NCBI GenBank assembly: GCA_963675135.1
Contig: OY776119.1
Coordinates: 42,407,198-42,471,197 of the forward strand
DNA from: Galeopsis tetrahit
Taxonomy: Eukaryota > Streptophyta > Magnoliopsida > Lamiales > Lamiaceae
Reading direction: 5' to 3'
DNA: 64,000 nucleotides
Both the position numbers and the translations under genes were made by a program. This document shows positions 9,848-21,606 of the stretch, piece after piece. Position 1 is the stretch's first letter; each line of letters opens with the position of its first letter. The notes below the pieces were generated by a model. It ran no database searches and was not told where the DNA came from. It saw nothing but the letters and a program-made list of their open reading frames with translations.

Positions 9848-12800
9848 TCAGATCTTGAATGCAACATACATCCTTGCTTTGATATCCATCATATGTTGAT
9901 GATCAGTGATTCCTTCTTCATTGATAATCTCAGCAATTATGTTGTTAATCTCCTTGTAATCAGGTTCTCCATTCTCCAGTCTTTGAGGTTCCCAATTCGA
10001 TTCTTCAGGACATAAGATCTTTGTTCCAGCACAAGCAGCAACTTGTGCTATGTCTTCCCAAAAATCTTGATCAATGTTCAGCATGAACTCTTCAAAATCA
10101 GCAAATTCAGCTTCTTTGCTTGAATGATCACCAAACTTCCTCACAATGAAGTTTGCAATCTGCCATTTCTTTTTCAAATTTTTCCAGTATTCCATATTCT
10201 CTGTTAGAACAATGAAATCAACAAAATTCTCATCTTGAAAATTTTCATCAAATTCTTTTCCTTCAGCTTTCCTTTGAGCATTTATCTTTCTCTTCAAAGC
10301 AGCAACTTTATTATCAAATCTTGTTTTTAAGAACTTGATATCCTTATTTTTCTTCTTTTTCAGCTCTGCTTCTTCAGCTTTCTTCTTTTTCAGCTCTGCT
10401 TCTTCACTTGAAACACCAACTTTCAGTTTGCTTCTTGATCTGGTAAGTCTACCAGTTTCTTCTTCTTCTTGTTCTTCATCAGACAAGACTAATTTTCTCT
10501 TCTTTTGAATAGAACTTTCAGCAATATCGGGTCTCTTCTCAACAATTTCTTGACCTTGCTGTTTCTGTTGCTTCCTCAGTTTGATTTTCTCATTCAAACT
10601 TGCAATTTCTTCTTTCAACTCATCTTGACTCACAACCAATTGAGCTTGTTGTGACTGAGTTTGCTCCATTACTCTTCTTATCTTATCTTCCCCCTTTTTG
10701 GCTTCATCATGCCACTCTTTCATGGGAGTCAAGTGTTGTTCCATCTTGTCATGCAACACTTTAGATAAGTTCTTCTCTTGTAGCCTATGGAGATCATAAA
10801 TCTTAGACATTGTATGCTCCATAACTCTGTCAATTGAGTTTTCAGAAATCATTTTATTCATTTTCTCAGTAGCTTCTTGGAACATTTTCATAGCTGCTTC
10901 CAACTTAGCTGTGAGCTCTTCATTCTGCTTTTTCAACATCTCAAAGCTTGAATTATCAGATTCCTTCTCAACAGGAACTGCTCTGATCTGTTCCTGCACA
11001 TCCTCAGGAATAATAGGATCAGTAGACTGAAATGGAATGCTTTCCATCTCTTCAGCATTTAAATCTTGTTTTTCCAAAGCTTCTGTTTCTTCAATCACAA
11101 CAGTGTTCTCAAACACCTCTGTTGCATTGTCAACAGTTTCATCAATTTCCATAATATTTTCTTCAACAATATGATCTTCCTCATCAACTACCATTTCTGC
11201 ACTTTCCATAAAAACATCATCATCTGCAGTAGGAGTTGCAACCTTTTCCATAGAATACTTAATTCCTGTCAACCTTTCAACAAGTTGAACTACAGATTCT
11301 GGGGTAACTAGCTCAAGAAATGAGTTAACACCAGCTGCTTGCATCTGCTCTGCTTCCCAATCATCAAATATTGAAGCACCACCCATACCTTCCATAACAG
11401 CCAAATTCTCTTTAAGAGTACTCCTCTTAAGATACACTCATGTGCCAATCCAAAGGAGTTTCTCAAACTCAACTGAGCTTTCATCAAATCCCGGAAATAT
11501 TCTTTCAACAAAGCCAACCTTAAATCTATCCTGATTCTGTCTTCCTTATCACAGATAGAATAATCCATTAAACCAGCAGGTTTAGGGGCTATAAATTCTG
11601 GTTCAGGGGATGATGAAATATCAAATGGTACAGTAGAAGGTTCAAATTCATGTTCAGTAGAGTGATCATGAACCTGTGTTGGGGAATGATGTGGAGTGGG
11701 TTGATGTTGAGGACTTGAAATAGGAGTAGATTGAAAAGTAGTGTTCTGAGGGGATGAATGGGGAGTGTTCTGAGACACTGGAAAGAAATGAACTGAATCT
11801 TCAGAACATGAGGGTTGAGGGTTAATGGGATCAGCAGGGCTTGGATCAGAATGTGAAGGGGTAGGAGATACATCAACAAGCCTTCTCCTAGCACTTCTCC
11901 TCTTGGTTCTCTTATGCAAAGCAACGGGACTAGAAACACTAACCTCTTGCTCTTCAGAGCTTGCTTGCACCACAGTCTCAACAAACCTGACTGTTGGCTC
12001 TGAGGCAACTGTAGCAGACCTTCCTCTCCTTGGTCTAATACTGCTCGGATCATGCCTCGCTTTCGATCTAATCTCTGGTTGATTATCATCAGATCGGTAC
12101 ATTGAAGCTTCAGATTCTTGTGCTTCAGTTTCTTGAGGTTGTTCCAAGGGATGTTCTTGTTCAAATCGAACAGACTCCTTCTTCATCAAGAATTTTCCAT
12201 GATGGAATTTCTTGGGATTACTCCAGTACGCCTTTTTTACAACCAACTGAGGCAACAAGATACTCAATTTGTTCCCGAACCCTAACTTCGATTTAATTGA
12301 AAATTCCAATGTATCCTCATCGAACAAAACTTTTTCTTTCTCATTTAACAGTCTTTCCAAGAAAAATCCTTGCCAATCACCTTGCACTCGATCAATGATT
12401 GCGGCCATAATTCGGATTTTTGAACTTGATAGAGCATCCTGGCTATGATGTTGCCCTAACAAACATTTACCAGCTATGTCCATCAAAAATTGAAGACCTG
12501 TAGGAAGAGCATCCTTCTTCAGATTACTTAAGGACTCTGTTTCAACACCCGACCATCTTCCTACGCATTCTTTCTCTTCTCCAGCTTTGTAGTTCATAAT
12601 ATCCACAGGGCCTTGAGGCAAATCCAACATAACTTCCAGGATTTCCCTTGTAATTGCGACTTTGTGCCCAGAAAGCATGGAGTGGACACCATTGCTATCA
12701 CCTTTGAGTTGCAAATAAAATTCCATCGCCTCCGGTTCGTATACATTCATCGGAGATGATTCAAGAAACTTTCTCAGTCCGCACTCTTCGCACATCGTCA

Positions 12801-12942
12801 GAATGGCTTGATTCTCAGCATTGTGACGGCCATTGAAGTATACAACATTTTCTACAAAAATGCCCTTTTCACGAACCCAGAAATCCGAATCAAAAGTGCC
12901 TGCGACTTCGTTAGATTCACTAATAATATTGATAATCGCCAT
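9848..12942 (-). pseudogene. SIRE-3 ORF3 (env-position ORF)
   Basis: This long ORF between pol and the 3' LTR is where SIRE elements carry an env-like gene. I chose the start MAIINII (12,942) because the ORF3 of SIRE-1 starts similarly; the open frame extends upstream to 13,092. The N-terminal 250 residues hold a globular domain with KIRIMAAIID, matched by RIRIMAAVID in SIRE-1 ORF3, and a layout like the 'putative plant transposon protein' domain found in such ORFs. Ser/Pro- and Glu-rich linkers, a coiled coil (about 10,560-10,950) and a Lys-rich region follow, then a C-terminal domain of about 150 residues. One frameshift near 11,437-11,450 splits it. I see no signal peptide or membrane span, so an envelope role is not supported. 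Confidence 0.75.
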
Positions 12943-14206
12943 TTTAGAGTTTAGTAGAAGATTGAGTAAGGTTTCCAAGCAGTTTCGAGGTGAAAGATTT
13001 CCAGAATAGTAAGTAATGAAGATGAAGTTATGAGAGATCGTGTTTAATAAATTCAAACCAAATCTAGGGCTTGGATTGATTTTACTTAGCACGATGAGTG
13101 GTTAGGATTCTATCTCGAAATCTGTGAATTAAAAAAAACGATCCAAATTCTAAAATCCTTTCAACTCTTGGAACCAAATTGTGTTTGATAAATACACCAA
13201 CAAAAATTAGGTCAAGAATAGAGGAGTGTACTAATCTTCTCTATTAGTAATCTAAAATTTGAGCAGTTTTTGACTTAGAATTATTCTAAGGCAAAATACT
13301 GTTTTGATGCATATCAGCACAGTAGTTTCCAACCCTTGTTCACTTCATTTTCTTACATTTAACAATATTAAAATGTACTTATCTGGATCAGCTGAGTACT
13401 GTGATCAGCTGAGTAAACCTTTTTGGAAATCAGATCAGTAGATGAATCAGCACAGTAGTGTTCAGATCAGTAGATGGGTCAGCACAGTAGTTTCAGATCA
13501 GTACCCAATTTTCCTGATTTCACCTTTTTGATATCAGCACAGTAATCCTCAGATCAGTACTGTGTCAGATTAGTAGAATTCTATAGACAGATTATTAGTA
13601 ATCAAATCTTTCTGTAGACAGATTAGTAGTCAGATCAGTTCTGTAGAATAATTGAATTTGTAGTCAGATCAGTTCTGTAGACAAAGAAACTTTGTAATCA
13701 GATCAGTTCTGTAGACAAGTCAATTTATTAATCAGAACAGATCAGTAGACTAATATAGCCTGTAATCAGATCAGATTTGTAGACTTTCAAATCTGTAATC
13801 AGATCAGTTCCCCCTTCAGTGGAGAATTCCTCTTCTGTGCCTGTTTCACCTTGGTAGAAGTGTCAGTTCATGAAATAATTGGTGAATTTCAGTACAGATC
13901 AGTAACATTATGTTTAATTTAATGATCTCATCAAGGTTTATGCTAAAGTGACTTAGTGTTCTGAGTCAACAAAAGGATCTTTAAGAAATCACAGATTCCC
14001 CCTTAATGTATGTTCTCAGTGTCCCTCAGCTTTACCAGCTTCCTCATCGGGAGTAAGGTCACTTTAGTAACCTTGTTACCTGTTTTGAATGTAGTGGTCT
14101 GACATAGGGTTGTCTCTTCTGAATTTTGAGTGTTGATGTACTGCTCTTAGTTTCTGCTTTATCTTCTTCTTGGTATAAGATCAGTACCTGAAATGTTAGT
14201 ACAGTT
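12943..14206 (-). other. SIRE-3 pol-ORF3 spacer
   Basis: This spacer has no gene. Between about 13,390 and 13,830 the plus strand is crowded with AGATCAGTAG, CAGCACAGTA and CAGATCAGTTCTGTAG-type words, at least fifteen of them, unevenly spaced. The same words recur in the LTR and in gag and pol of this element. Bases 12,943-13,092 are an upstream extension of the ORF3 frame. Confidence 0.6.
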
Positions 14207-17200
14207 CTATATACATATGGAATCCATATCTATCAACACTAAGCTAATGCATAACTCTCTAAATCTCAGTTCAGCCAATGGTTTTGTGAATATGTCAGCT
14301 CTTTGAATATCAGTATGAATCTTTTCCATCCTAATATTCTTCTTTTCCACATGATCCCTAATAAAATGATGTCTTATGTCAACATGCTTGCATCTAGTAT
14401 GTAAAACGGGATTTTGTGTGATGGCAATGGCACTATTACTGTCACAATATATAGGTACATTAGATTCTACAATATTGTAGTCTTTGAGTTGTTGTATTAG
14501 CCAAAGAAGCTGACTACAACAACTACCTGCAGCCATATATTCTACTTCAGTAGTAGAGGTTGCCACACTTGTTTGTTTCTTTGAAAACCATGAAATGAGC
14601 TTAGTTCCTAAGAATTGACATGAACCTGAAGTAGATTTTCTATCTATTTTGCAACCTCCAAAGTCCGAGTCTGAATAACCACTTAAAGATATATCATCAT
14701 CTGCAGGATACCATAATCCTCGATTAATGGTCCCCTTTAGATATTTCAATATCCTTTTGGCAGCTTCCAGATGACTTTCTTTGGGGTTTGCTTGAAATAT
14801 TGCACATACTCCAACAGAAAAAGCAATATCAGGTCTGCTGGCAGTTAGATAGAGTAGAGAGCCAATTAAAGCACGATAATGAGGTTGGTCAGAAGACTTA
14901 CCTCTTTCAACAGGATCCATTCTGTATTTAGGTTGCATGGGCACACCAACTGTCTTACAGGTTTTAATACCAAATTTATCTAGCAAATTCTTAGTGTATT
15001 TTGCTTGATTTATAAAGATACCTTCTGGAGTTTGTTTTACTTGAAGACCAAGAAAATATGTCATTTCTCCCATCATAGACATTTCAAATTTACTTTGCAT
15101 GAGTGTAGAAAAGCTTCCACTCAAGTTTTTGTTGGGTGATCCAAAGATAATATCATCCACATAAATTTGAACAAGTAATATATCATTACCTTCTTGTCTT
15201 CTAAACAAAGTTCTATCAACCTTGCCTTTGGTAAAACCATTTTCAAGTAAGAATAGAGAAAGTGTATCATACCAGGCTCTTGGAGCTTGTTTCAATCCAT
15301 AGAGTGCTTTCTTTAACCTGTATACTTGGTAACTATTCACTTCAAAACCAGGTGGTTGTTCCACATAAACTTCTTCAGCAAGTATACCATTCAAAAATGC
15401 ACTTTTCACATCCATTTGATACACAGTGAATTTCATATGAGCAGCATAAGCAAGGAACAATCTTATAGCTTCTAGTCTAGCTACAGGAGCAAAAGTTTCA
15501 TCATAATCAATACCCTCAGCTTGAGAGTAGCCCTGAGCAACTAATCCAGCTTTGTTTCTTACTACAAGATCATTTTCATCCCTTTTGTTCTTGAAAATCC
15601 ACTTAGTGCCTACAACATTATGATCACTAGGTCTATCAACAAGTTCCCAAACTTCATTTCTAGTAAACTGATTAAGTTCTTCTTGCATGGCTATAATCCA
15701 GTAACTATCACTTAAAGCTTCATTCACAGTTTTTGGCTCAATAGATGATAGAAAACAACACCAGCAAAATAAAGATTTACTAGGTTCTTCCTGGGAATCA
15801 AACAATTGTTTTCTAGTTTTAACACCTTTACTAGAATCACCTAGAATCAGATCAGTAGAATGAGCAGACTTCCATGTCCTTCTATTCTTAACAGAAATGC
15901 TATCATCATTTATGTCATGCACATCATCATGCAGATCAGTATCATTCATATCAGTAGATTTGTTCATAGGAGAGCAGTCATTCAATTCTGGCATATCAGA
16001 AGTTTTAGATGACTCACCTTTGTCTTTTACCTTTTCTTTATCAGTATTTTGATCTAGGATATTCAGGAAGGGATTATATGCTTGCACAGATTCATATATT
16101 TCTGCATCATCATCTTCATTGTTGGTTTGAAGCTTTATACTGTCAATTTTCTTACTGAGCTGATGATCAGCAGAGTCCTGCACATACTCATCAAAGACTA
16201 CATGGGGTGTTTCTTCCACACATAGGGTTGAGTAATTGAACACTCTAAATGCTTTGCTTACATAAGAGTATCCTAAGAATATCCCTTCATCAGCTTTTGC
16301 ATCAAAAGCATTTAATTTACTTTTGCCATTGTTATGAATGAAACACTTACATCCAAAGATATGAAAATAAGAAATTCTAGGTTTTCTGCCTTTCCATACC
16401 TCATAAGGTGTTTTACCATGCACCTTATTAAGAGCACTTCTGTTTTGGGAGTGGCAAGCTGTATTAATAGCTTCTGCCCAAAACTTCTGAGGTGTGTTGA
16501 ATTCTGCAATCATGGCTCTGCATGCTTCTTTTAGTGTTCTGTTTCTCCTTTCTGCAACACCATTTTGTTGAGGGGTTCTGGCTGCACTTGTTAGATGCTG
16601 TATGCCAGACTTAGAACAGTAGTCAGAAATGTAACAGTTAATAAACTCTGTCCCCTTGTCACTTCTTATCGTGACAATGGGTTGTCCCTTTTCAACCTGC
16701 AACTTCTTTAATAGATCTGGAAGTAGTGTTTGTGTATCACTCTTTTTGTGTAGAAAGACTACCCAAGTAAACTTAGAGTAATCATCTACTACAACTAGAG
16801 TATACCTTCTTCCATTTAATGTAGGAGGTTTGATAGGACCATGAAGATCCATATGCAAGAGTTCTAAGATTCTGCTTGTTGAAAGAGTTGGAATGGACTT
16901 AAATGAAACCTTTACCTGTTTACCTTTTTGACAGGAGTCACACATTTGTGATTTGGAATAGATTTCATTTGGAATGCCCTCAACAAGATGTTCTCTAGCA
17001 ATCTTGTTGATTATCTTAAAGTTCAGGTGGCAGAGGCGTTTATGCCAGAGCCAGATGTTTTCTTTAGGACTCGTAGTAATAAGACAAGCATTCTTAGGAC
17101 AACTATTCCAATTCACAATGTATACACTTCCTTGTCTTGTGCCAACAAGTAGAACATTGTGAGTCCTTTTGTCTATTATTTCACATCTTCTGGTTTTGAA

Positions 17201-17488
17201 CTGAACTTTGTATCCCCTGTCACAGAATTGAGATACATATAACAAGTTATATTTCAAACCTTCAACATAGGAGACATCTTGGATTTCAACATCTCCATTC
17301 TTGATGAATCCAAATCCTTTTGTGATTGCCATTGAGCTATCTCCAAAGATGACTTTTGGTCCTTCCTTCTCATGATAGTCAGTAAGCAAGGCCTTGGTAC
17401 CAGTCATGTGTTGTGAACACCCACTGTCTATGTACCAGGTCTCACCAACTGAACCACCTTTCTTGTATAAGTCCAGTCGATCCTGCAA
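14207..17488 (-). CDS. SIRE-3 pol polyprotein (PR-INT-RT-RNase H)
   Basis: An uninterrupted 1,093-codon Copia polyprotein. The aspartic protease motif WYIDSGCSQHMTG is near residues 18-30. The integrase has an HHCC zinc site (HKRLCHLNF to CDSCQKGK, about 147-190) and catalytic D-D-E in HMDLHGP, RSDKGTEF and PQQNGVAERRNRTLKE (about 213-315). The RT has ARLEAIRLFLAYAAH, VYQMDVKSAFLNG and the catalytic YVDD at 15,152-15,163 (about residues 776-779). RNase H follows (YSDSDFGGC, CDSNSAI). Together these cleave the polyprotein, copy the RNA and integrate the DNA. The first codon is uncertain: the frame differs from gag, so it is probably made as a Gag-Pol product rather than from its own start. It is the only full-length pol in the window. 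Confidence 0.93.
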   Translation of the reverse strand: MQDRLDLYKKGGSVGETWYIDSGCSQHMTGTKALLTDYHEKEGPKVIFGDSSMAITKGFGFIKNGDVEIQDVSYVEGLKYNLLYVSQFCDRGYKVQFKTRRCEIIDKRTHNVLLVGTRQGSVYIVNWNSCPKNACLITTSPKENIWLWHKRLCHLNFKIINKIAREHLVEGIPNEIYSKSQMCDSCQKGKQVKVSFKSIPTLSTSRILELLHMDLHGPIKPPTLNGRRYTLVVVDDYSKFTWVVFLHKKSDTQTLLPDLLKKLQVEKGQPIVTIRSDKGTEFINCYISDYCSKSGIQHLTSAARTPQQNGVAERRNRTLKEACRAMIAEFNTPQKFWAEAINTACHSQNRSALNKVHGKTPYEVWKGRKPRISYFHIFGCKCFIHNNGKSKLNAFDAKADEGIFLGYSYVSKAFRVFNYSTLCVEETPHVVFDEYVQDSADHQLSKKIDSIKLQTNNEDDDAEIYESVQAYNPFLNILDQNTDKEKVKDKGESSKTSDMPELNDCSPMNKSTDMNDTDLHDDVHDINDDSISVKNRRTWKSAHSTDLILGDSSKGVKTRKQLFDSQEEPSKSLFCWCCFLSSIEPKTVNEALSDSYWIIAMQEELNQFTRNEVWELVDRPSDHNVVGTKWIFKNKRDENDLVVRNKAGLVAQGYSQAEGIDYDETFAPVARLEAIRLFLAYAAHMKFTVYQMDVKSAFLNGILAEEVYVEQPPGFEVNSYQVYRLKKALYGLKQAPRAWYDTLSLFLLENGFTKGKVDRTLFRRQEGNDILLVQIYVDDIIFGSPNKNLSGSFSTLMQSKFEMSMMGEMTYFLGLQVKQTPEGIFINQAKYTKNLLDKFGIKTCKTVGVPMQPKYRMDPVERGKSSDQPHYRALIGSLLYLTASRPDIAFSVGVCAIFQANPKESHLEAAKRILKYLKGTINRGLWYPADDDISLSGYSDSDFGGCKIDRKSTSGSCQFLGTKLISWFSKKQTSVATSTTEVEYMAAGSCCSQLLWLIQQLKDYNIVESNVPIYCDSNSAIAITQNPVLHTRCKHVDIRHHFIRDHVEKKNIRMEKIHTDIQRADIFTKPLAELRFRELCISLVLIDMDSICI

Positions 17489-17520
17489 GGTAGTGATCTT
17501 AATAATTTAGGTACCCTTGT

Positions 17521-19896
17521 TTATTGGGGTCCTTGGGGGTTAGTGGTGAGAGGTACCCAAATAAACATTGAGGATTTGAATAGATGGGACCTCTTCAGTT
17601 TCCTTCCAAATTTATCACAAAACAGTACTTTGTTAACCAATTCAGAATTATCAGCAGACTTAGGATCTATTTTTCTGAGATAGCCTTTCCTTGGTTCTAT
17701 CCCTTTTTCAGTAAGATCAGTATGCCTGTAATAATTTGAATAAGGTCTGAAAGCATGTGGACCATATGGCTTATATATGCGCATTGGCCTTTCCTCTCCA
17801 TATATATCATAAGATAAAGGTGGAGGATAAAGAGCAGGTTTGTTATGATAATGAGGCACAAATCTCCTAGGTTTAGTTGAATACAGCTGAGACTGCCTTA
17901 TAAAAGGAGGTCTAGGCTGTTCCCAACTTGCCTGTGCTTGTCTTGACCTACTGTTCTGAGTTTGTCTCTTCTGATTCCAGGACTGATCTGATCTGGTCAG
18001 AGGAGTGTAACTCTTCTGGTATGGTCTTGACTGTACTGTAACTAGGCAGATCAGTACCTATTCCACTTTTGTCATTTGGAGCTCTATATCTGTCTGAAAT
18101 TGTTTGATTAATCTTGTTAGAGTTAATCATTCCAGATAGCTTTCGATCTAGGCTCACTACTTCAGATTCTAAGAATCTATTGCGCTCTTCTAGTTTTTCA
18201 CATTTGATCTTTAAATCATTGAATTCATTAGTCTCTTTGGCTTGAGTTTTGAGCATACCCTGATATAGTTTGTCAATGGATGCAAATTTTTCTTGGAGTT
18301 GTGACAACTCTTCTGATAGTCTTGCATTTATGACAACTATATTAGGATCCACCTTCAACTGAGCTTCTTTCAGATTAATGATTTCTTGTTTTAAAGATAT
18401 ATTCTCATCACTGATTTCAATGAATGCTTTATTAGCTTGTAGAAGGTCTTCTTCAGTCACTCCATTGGAATGATGAAGACTACTTCCTACACTGCTATCA
18501 GTAGCATCACTTTCATCAGTGTCAGAATTTTTGGAAGATTGACAAGAGTTAGCAGGTGATACCGCATCATTTATTTTGGCCATCATTGCCAGTACATCAT
18601 CTGCTATGAAGGCTTCATTTTCATTGCTTGAGGGGTATTCAGATGAAGACGATGGCAACTCTTCTGATTCCAAATCAGAATCATTGTTTGCCATCATTGC
18701 CTTTTTACCCTTGGCATATTTTCGATCTCTTCTGGCTTTCCTTTCTTCTCGATCTTCAGAACTCAGATCAGGACATTCATAAGCATAATGACCTGGCTTA
18801 TCACAGTTATAGCACACAGGATTATTAGAGGATCTCTTAGGAGATGAATGCTTTCGGTTCCTGTCATGCTTATCAATAGAGTTCCTATCCTTCTTATCAG
18901 AATACTTTCTATCCCTCTTATCAGATGAGTTCCTATCTCTCCTGTTCTCATTAGAGATCTCATCCCTTCTTTCAGAAGAGTTTTGATCCCTTCTGTTCCC
19001 ATAAGAGTCCCTGTTACTAGAACCCTTGGTTTCCTTATAGAATTTCTTATATCTACCATACCTCTTATTTAGTCTATCAAATCGTTTGATCATAAGGCTC
19101 ATCTGATCTTTCAGACTAAGATCAGAACTATCTAGTTCATCTTTTATGCTTGAGGCCTTAGACTTAGATGATCTAGACCCCTTAGAGGTAGAGGCTTTAA
19201 AAGCCATGTCCTTAGAGGAATCATTATCCTTATGACTAATAGTAATAGGATCTTCTTCATCTAACTCAAACTCATGTGCCTTAAGGGTCTGGAACATAGT
19301 TTCTGCTGGCCAAGAATCAATGTCTTGTGTGGTTTTAATGATCATCTTGACCATTTTCCACCTTTCATCCAAAGCTTTCAAGATTCTCAAGTTAATTTCT
19401 CTGTCAGTATAAGTCTTTCCTAACACATCAAGATCATTCATAATTTTGGTAAATCGAGTATCCAATTCATCAATTGATTCTCCTGGCTTCATCTTAAATG
19501 TTTCAAACCTTTGGACAGTTGTGGATAATTTGCTTTCTTTGATCAGTGTAGTACCTTCACAAAGAATAGCCAATTTGTCCCACATTTGCTTTGCAGTCTT
19601 ACATTTTAACATTTTACCAAGATGTGTAAAATATAATTCTTAGCAAGACTATCCAAATTGTTTTGTCTCATTTCTTCAGAAGTCAGTTCTGACCTTGGTT
19701 TAGGGACCAGTGCTCCAACTGGTTTAGAAGGATCCATAACAGCAGTGTTCTCCACCATGGTAACAATTGGTCCTTCAGTTATCACAGAAATCATCAGATC
19801 ATGGGTTGAGCTAAAGATGGCCTCCATCCTAAGCTTCTAGTAGTCATAATCTGCAATCTTGAACTTAGGAAGTTTGTTCACATTAGTGTCATCCAT
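17521..19896 (-). pseudogene. SIRE-3 gag
   Basis: Gag of SIRE-3 starts at ATG 19,896 (MDDTNVNKLPKFKIADYDY). An in-frame TAG follows directly, where related Gags have Trp in the same context (YDFWKIRM). The Gag domain continues in a second frame from 19,612 (TAKQMWDKLAILCEGT), then a Lys/Ser/Asp-rich repeat region, a CCHC knuckle CYNCDKPGHYAYEC (about 18,774-18,815) and a coiled coil (about 18,130-18,430). A frameshift near 19,610 and another near 18,000 shift the rest into the frame ending at 17,521. The lesions make this copy unable to supply Gag. Confidence 0.9.
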
Positions 19897-20044
19897 GTTT
19901 GAATAGACAAAATAGGACCAGTAGTATAGCAGATAGTTTTCAAGTATTCAGATAGTGACAGATATCAAGAATTAGTAGCAAGATCAGTAAGATTTCTCTC
20001 AAGATCTACAAGGTTATCAAGAAACAGCAGTCCAAAGAACTACT

Positions 20045-20056
20045 GCTCTGATACCA
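20045..20056 (-). promoter_or_regulatory. SIRE-3 primer-binding site
   Basis: TGGTATCAGAGC on the minus strand lies two bases inside the 5' LTR. It is complementary to the 3' end of plant initiator-Met tRNA, the standard Copia primer. Confidence 0.93.
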
Positions 20057-20058
20057 CT

Positions 20059-21601
20059 TGTTGGTCCCAAGTTGAGTTAAGATTGAGTAAGCTAAGAAAG
20101 TCTAGAGGGGAGGGGTGAATAGACTTTCAAAAATCTTTCAAAATATCAGAATATGCAATGCGGAATTTAGTTTTCTTATGTATTGTACTGTGCTTACTTA
20201 GCTCAGATCAGTACTTTCAAAACAGTATGGGCCTTACTAGTTTATTCTCAACTTTTAATCAGATCTTTAACTTTGTAAATTCTACTGTTCTTGGTTAAAC
20301 AATATCAAACAAATATCAAACATAAAAGTAAAGAACACAAGATTTTATAGTGGTTCGACAAATGTCTACATCCACTCTCACAATCCCAGTTGTGATGTTT
20401 TATTACTCTTCCTTCTTGAGTTTCTTGTGGCTTAAAGTCCCAAGATTAAGACTGTGATCTTTTCGATTACACTCCCAAGTGTATCTTCGATCGACTAGTA
20501 ATTCTACAAGTAACTAGCACACTTGTTTACAAAACACAAACTTAAAACTGAAAAGTAAAACTTCTCTTTGAATAGCCTTTGATTCTTCTCTTCAATTCAG
20601 TGGCTCTTCTCTTCTTTAACCTCCTTCAACTCTGTGAGTTCTTCAATGCTCTGTAGACTTAGATTGCTTATGAATGCTTTATTATCAGTAGTCTTAGCAG
20701 TAGGAGATCACACAGTATTTATAGAACTTAGTATGACAGTTAGCAGTTTGTGAACTAACTCTCAACTAACTCTAAAACTGTTTTTGTAACTTCTTCTTGT
20801 AACCGACTTTGTAACTTCCTTCAACTTCCAAGTCAGCATATCTTCAAATATATCTTCAGTTACTCTTTAAATAAGCTTTCCAAACTTATTCTTCAAATTC
20901 AACAAATCAGCACAGTAACTTACTGTTCTGATTTTTACTCTTCGGATTTTTACTCTGCTGAGCCAGTCAGCACAGTAACTTAAAACTGTTCAAAACTTCT
21001 CCAGATTTCTTCTAAGCTCTTCTTCAACTCTTCTTGAAGTCTTCTTATTCTGAAGTAGTCCTCTGAGTCTTCATTAGTCTTCTGATCTTCTTCTAATCTA
21101 GTTCTAACCTTACTGTTCTGAACTTTTACAATGCTGAATACAATAGAATACAAACTTACATATATAAAACCTATCTATACATCAACTGAACTATATACAG
21201 ATGAGTATATCTAAATCATATACTATAAGTTGTCTATACAAAACAAAACATCAGCTTAGTTCCTAACAGTTCATATATCAAATCAGTAAACTTAATAAGA
21301 TCAGTAAACACATAAGATCATTAAACTTACATATAAGATCAGTAAGTATATACATAAGACCAGTAACTCAGATTCAAATATCTCATATAAGATCAGTAAA
21401 CTTATTCTCAGTTTCCACACTAAGATCAGTAATCTTATTTTCAGATATAATTAAGATCAGTAATCTTATTTTCAGTTTCTCATCAGATGACTAAGTTAAG
21501 ATGACTTAGAACCACATATATTGCTAACTTTAAGTTGCTTTTGGCCATCAAAACATACTTTCATCAACTAGAACATTGTTTATAGAATTCATATCCCAAC
21601 A
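20059..21601 (-). repeat. SIRE-3 5' LTR
   Basis: A 1,543-bp LTR, TGTTGGTCCCAAG to TATCCCAACA on plus. As the minus-strand 5' LTR it carries the promoter, with TATAAATA on minus at 20,716-20,723. The AGATCAGTA-like cluster lies at about 21,280-21,475, upstream of the TATA box. It differs from the 3' LTR by scattered substitutions and the single loss of a 15-bp tandem unit. Confidence 0.94.
20096..20128 (-). other. C-loop hairpin in SIRE-3 LTR
   Basis: Nine-bp perfect arms GAAAGTCTA and TAGACTTTC enclose a 15-base loop, GAGGGGAGGGGTGAA on plus, which is C-rich on the element's sense strand. It starts 37 bases inside the LTR end that adjoins the PBS. The 3' LTR copy is at 8,087-8,119. Confidence 0.85.
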
Positions 21602-21606
21602 CTTAC

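Larger units (their letters stand above)
8050..21601 (-). mobile_element. SIRE-3: SIRE-type Copia retrotransposon
   Basis: A 13,552-bp element on the minus strand inserted into the 5' LTR of SIRE-1, with target duplication CTTAC (8,045-8,049 and 21,602-21,606). LTRs are 8,050-9,608 and 20,059-21,601 and look about 98-99% alike, so the insertion is young. In element order: PBS (20,056-20,045), gag (19,896-17,521), pol (17,488-14,207), spacer rich in AGATCAGTA-like motifs, ORF3 (12,942-9,848), PPT (9,622-9,609). Pol is fully open, while gag has a stop and frameshifts and ORF3 has one frameshift. It may still be mobilised in trans. Confidence 0.95.

Noticed and set aside
11825..12082. Plus-strand open frame with a hydrophobic Leu-rich stretch
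   Set aside because: It is antisense to SIRE-3 ORF3, and its composition follows from that gene's codons.
20045..20056. GCTCTGATACCA as part of a tRNA gene
   Set aside because: It matches only the 3' end of initiator tRNA and sits next to an LTR, so it is a primer-binding site.
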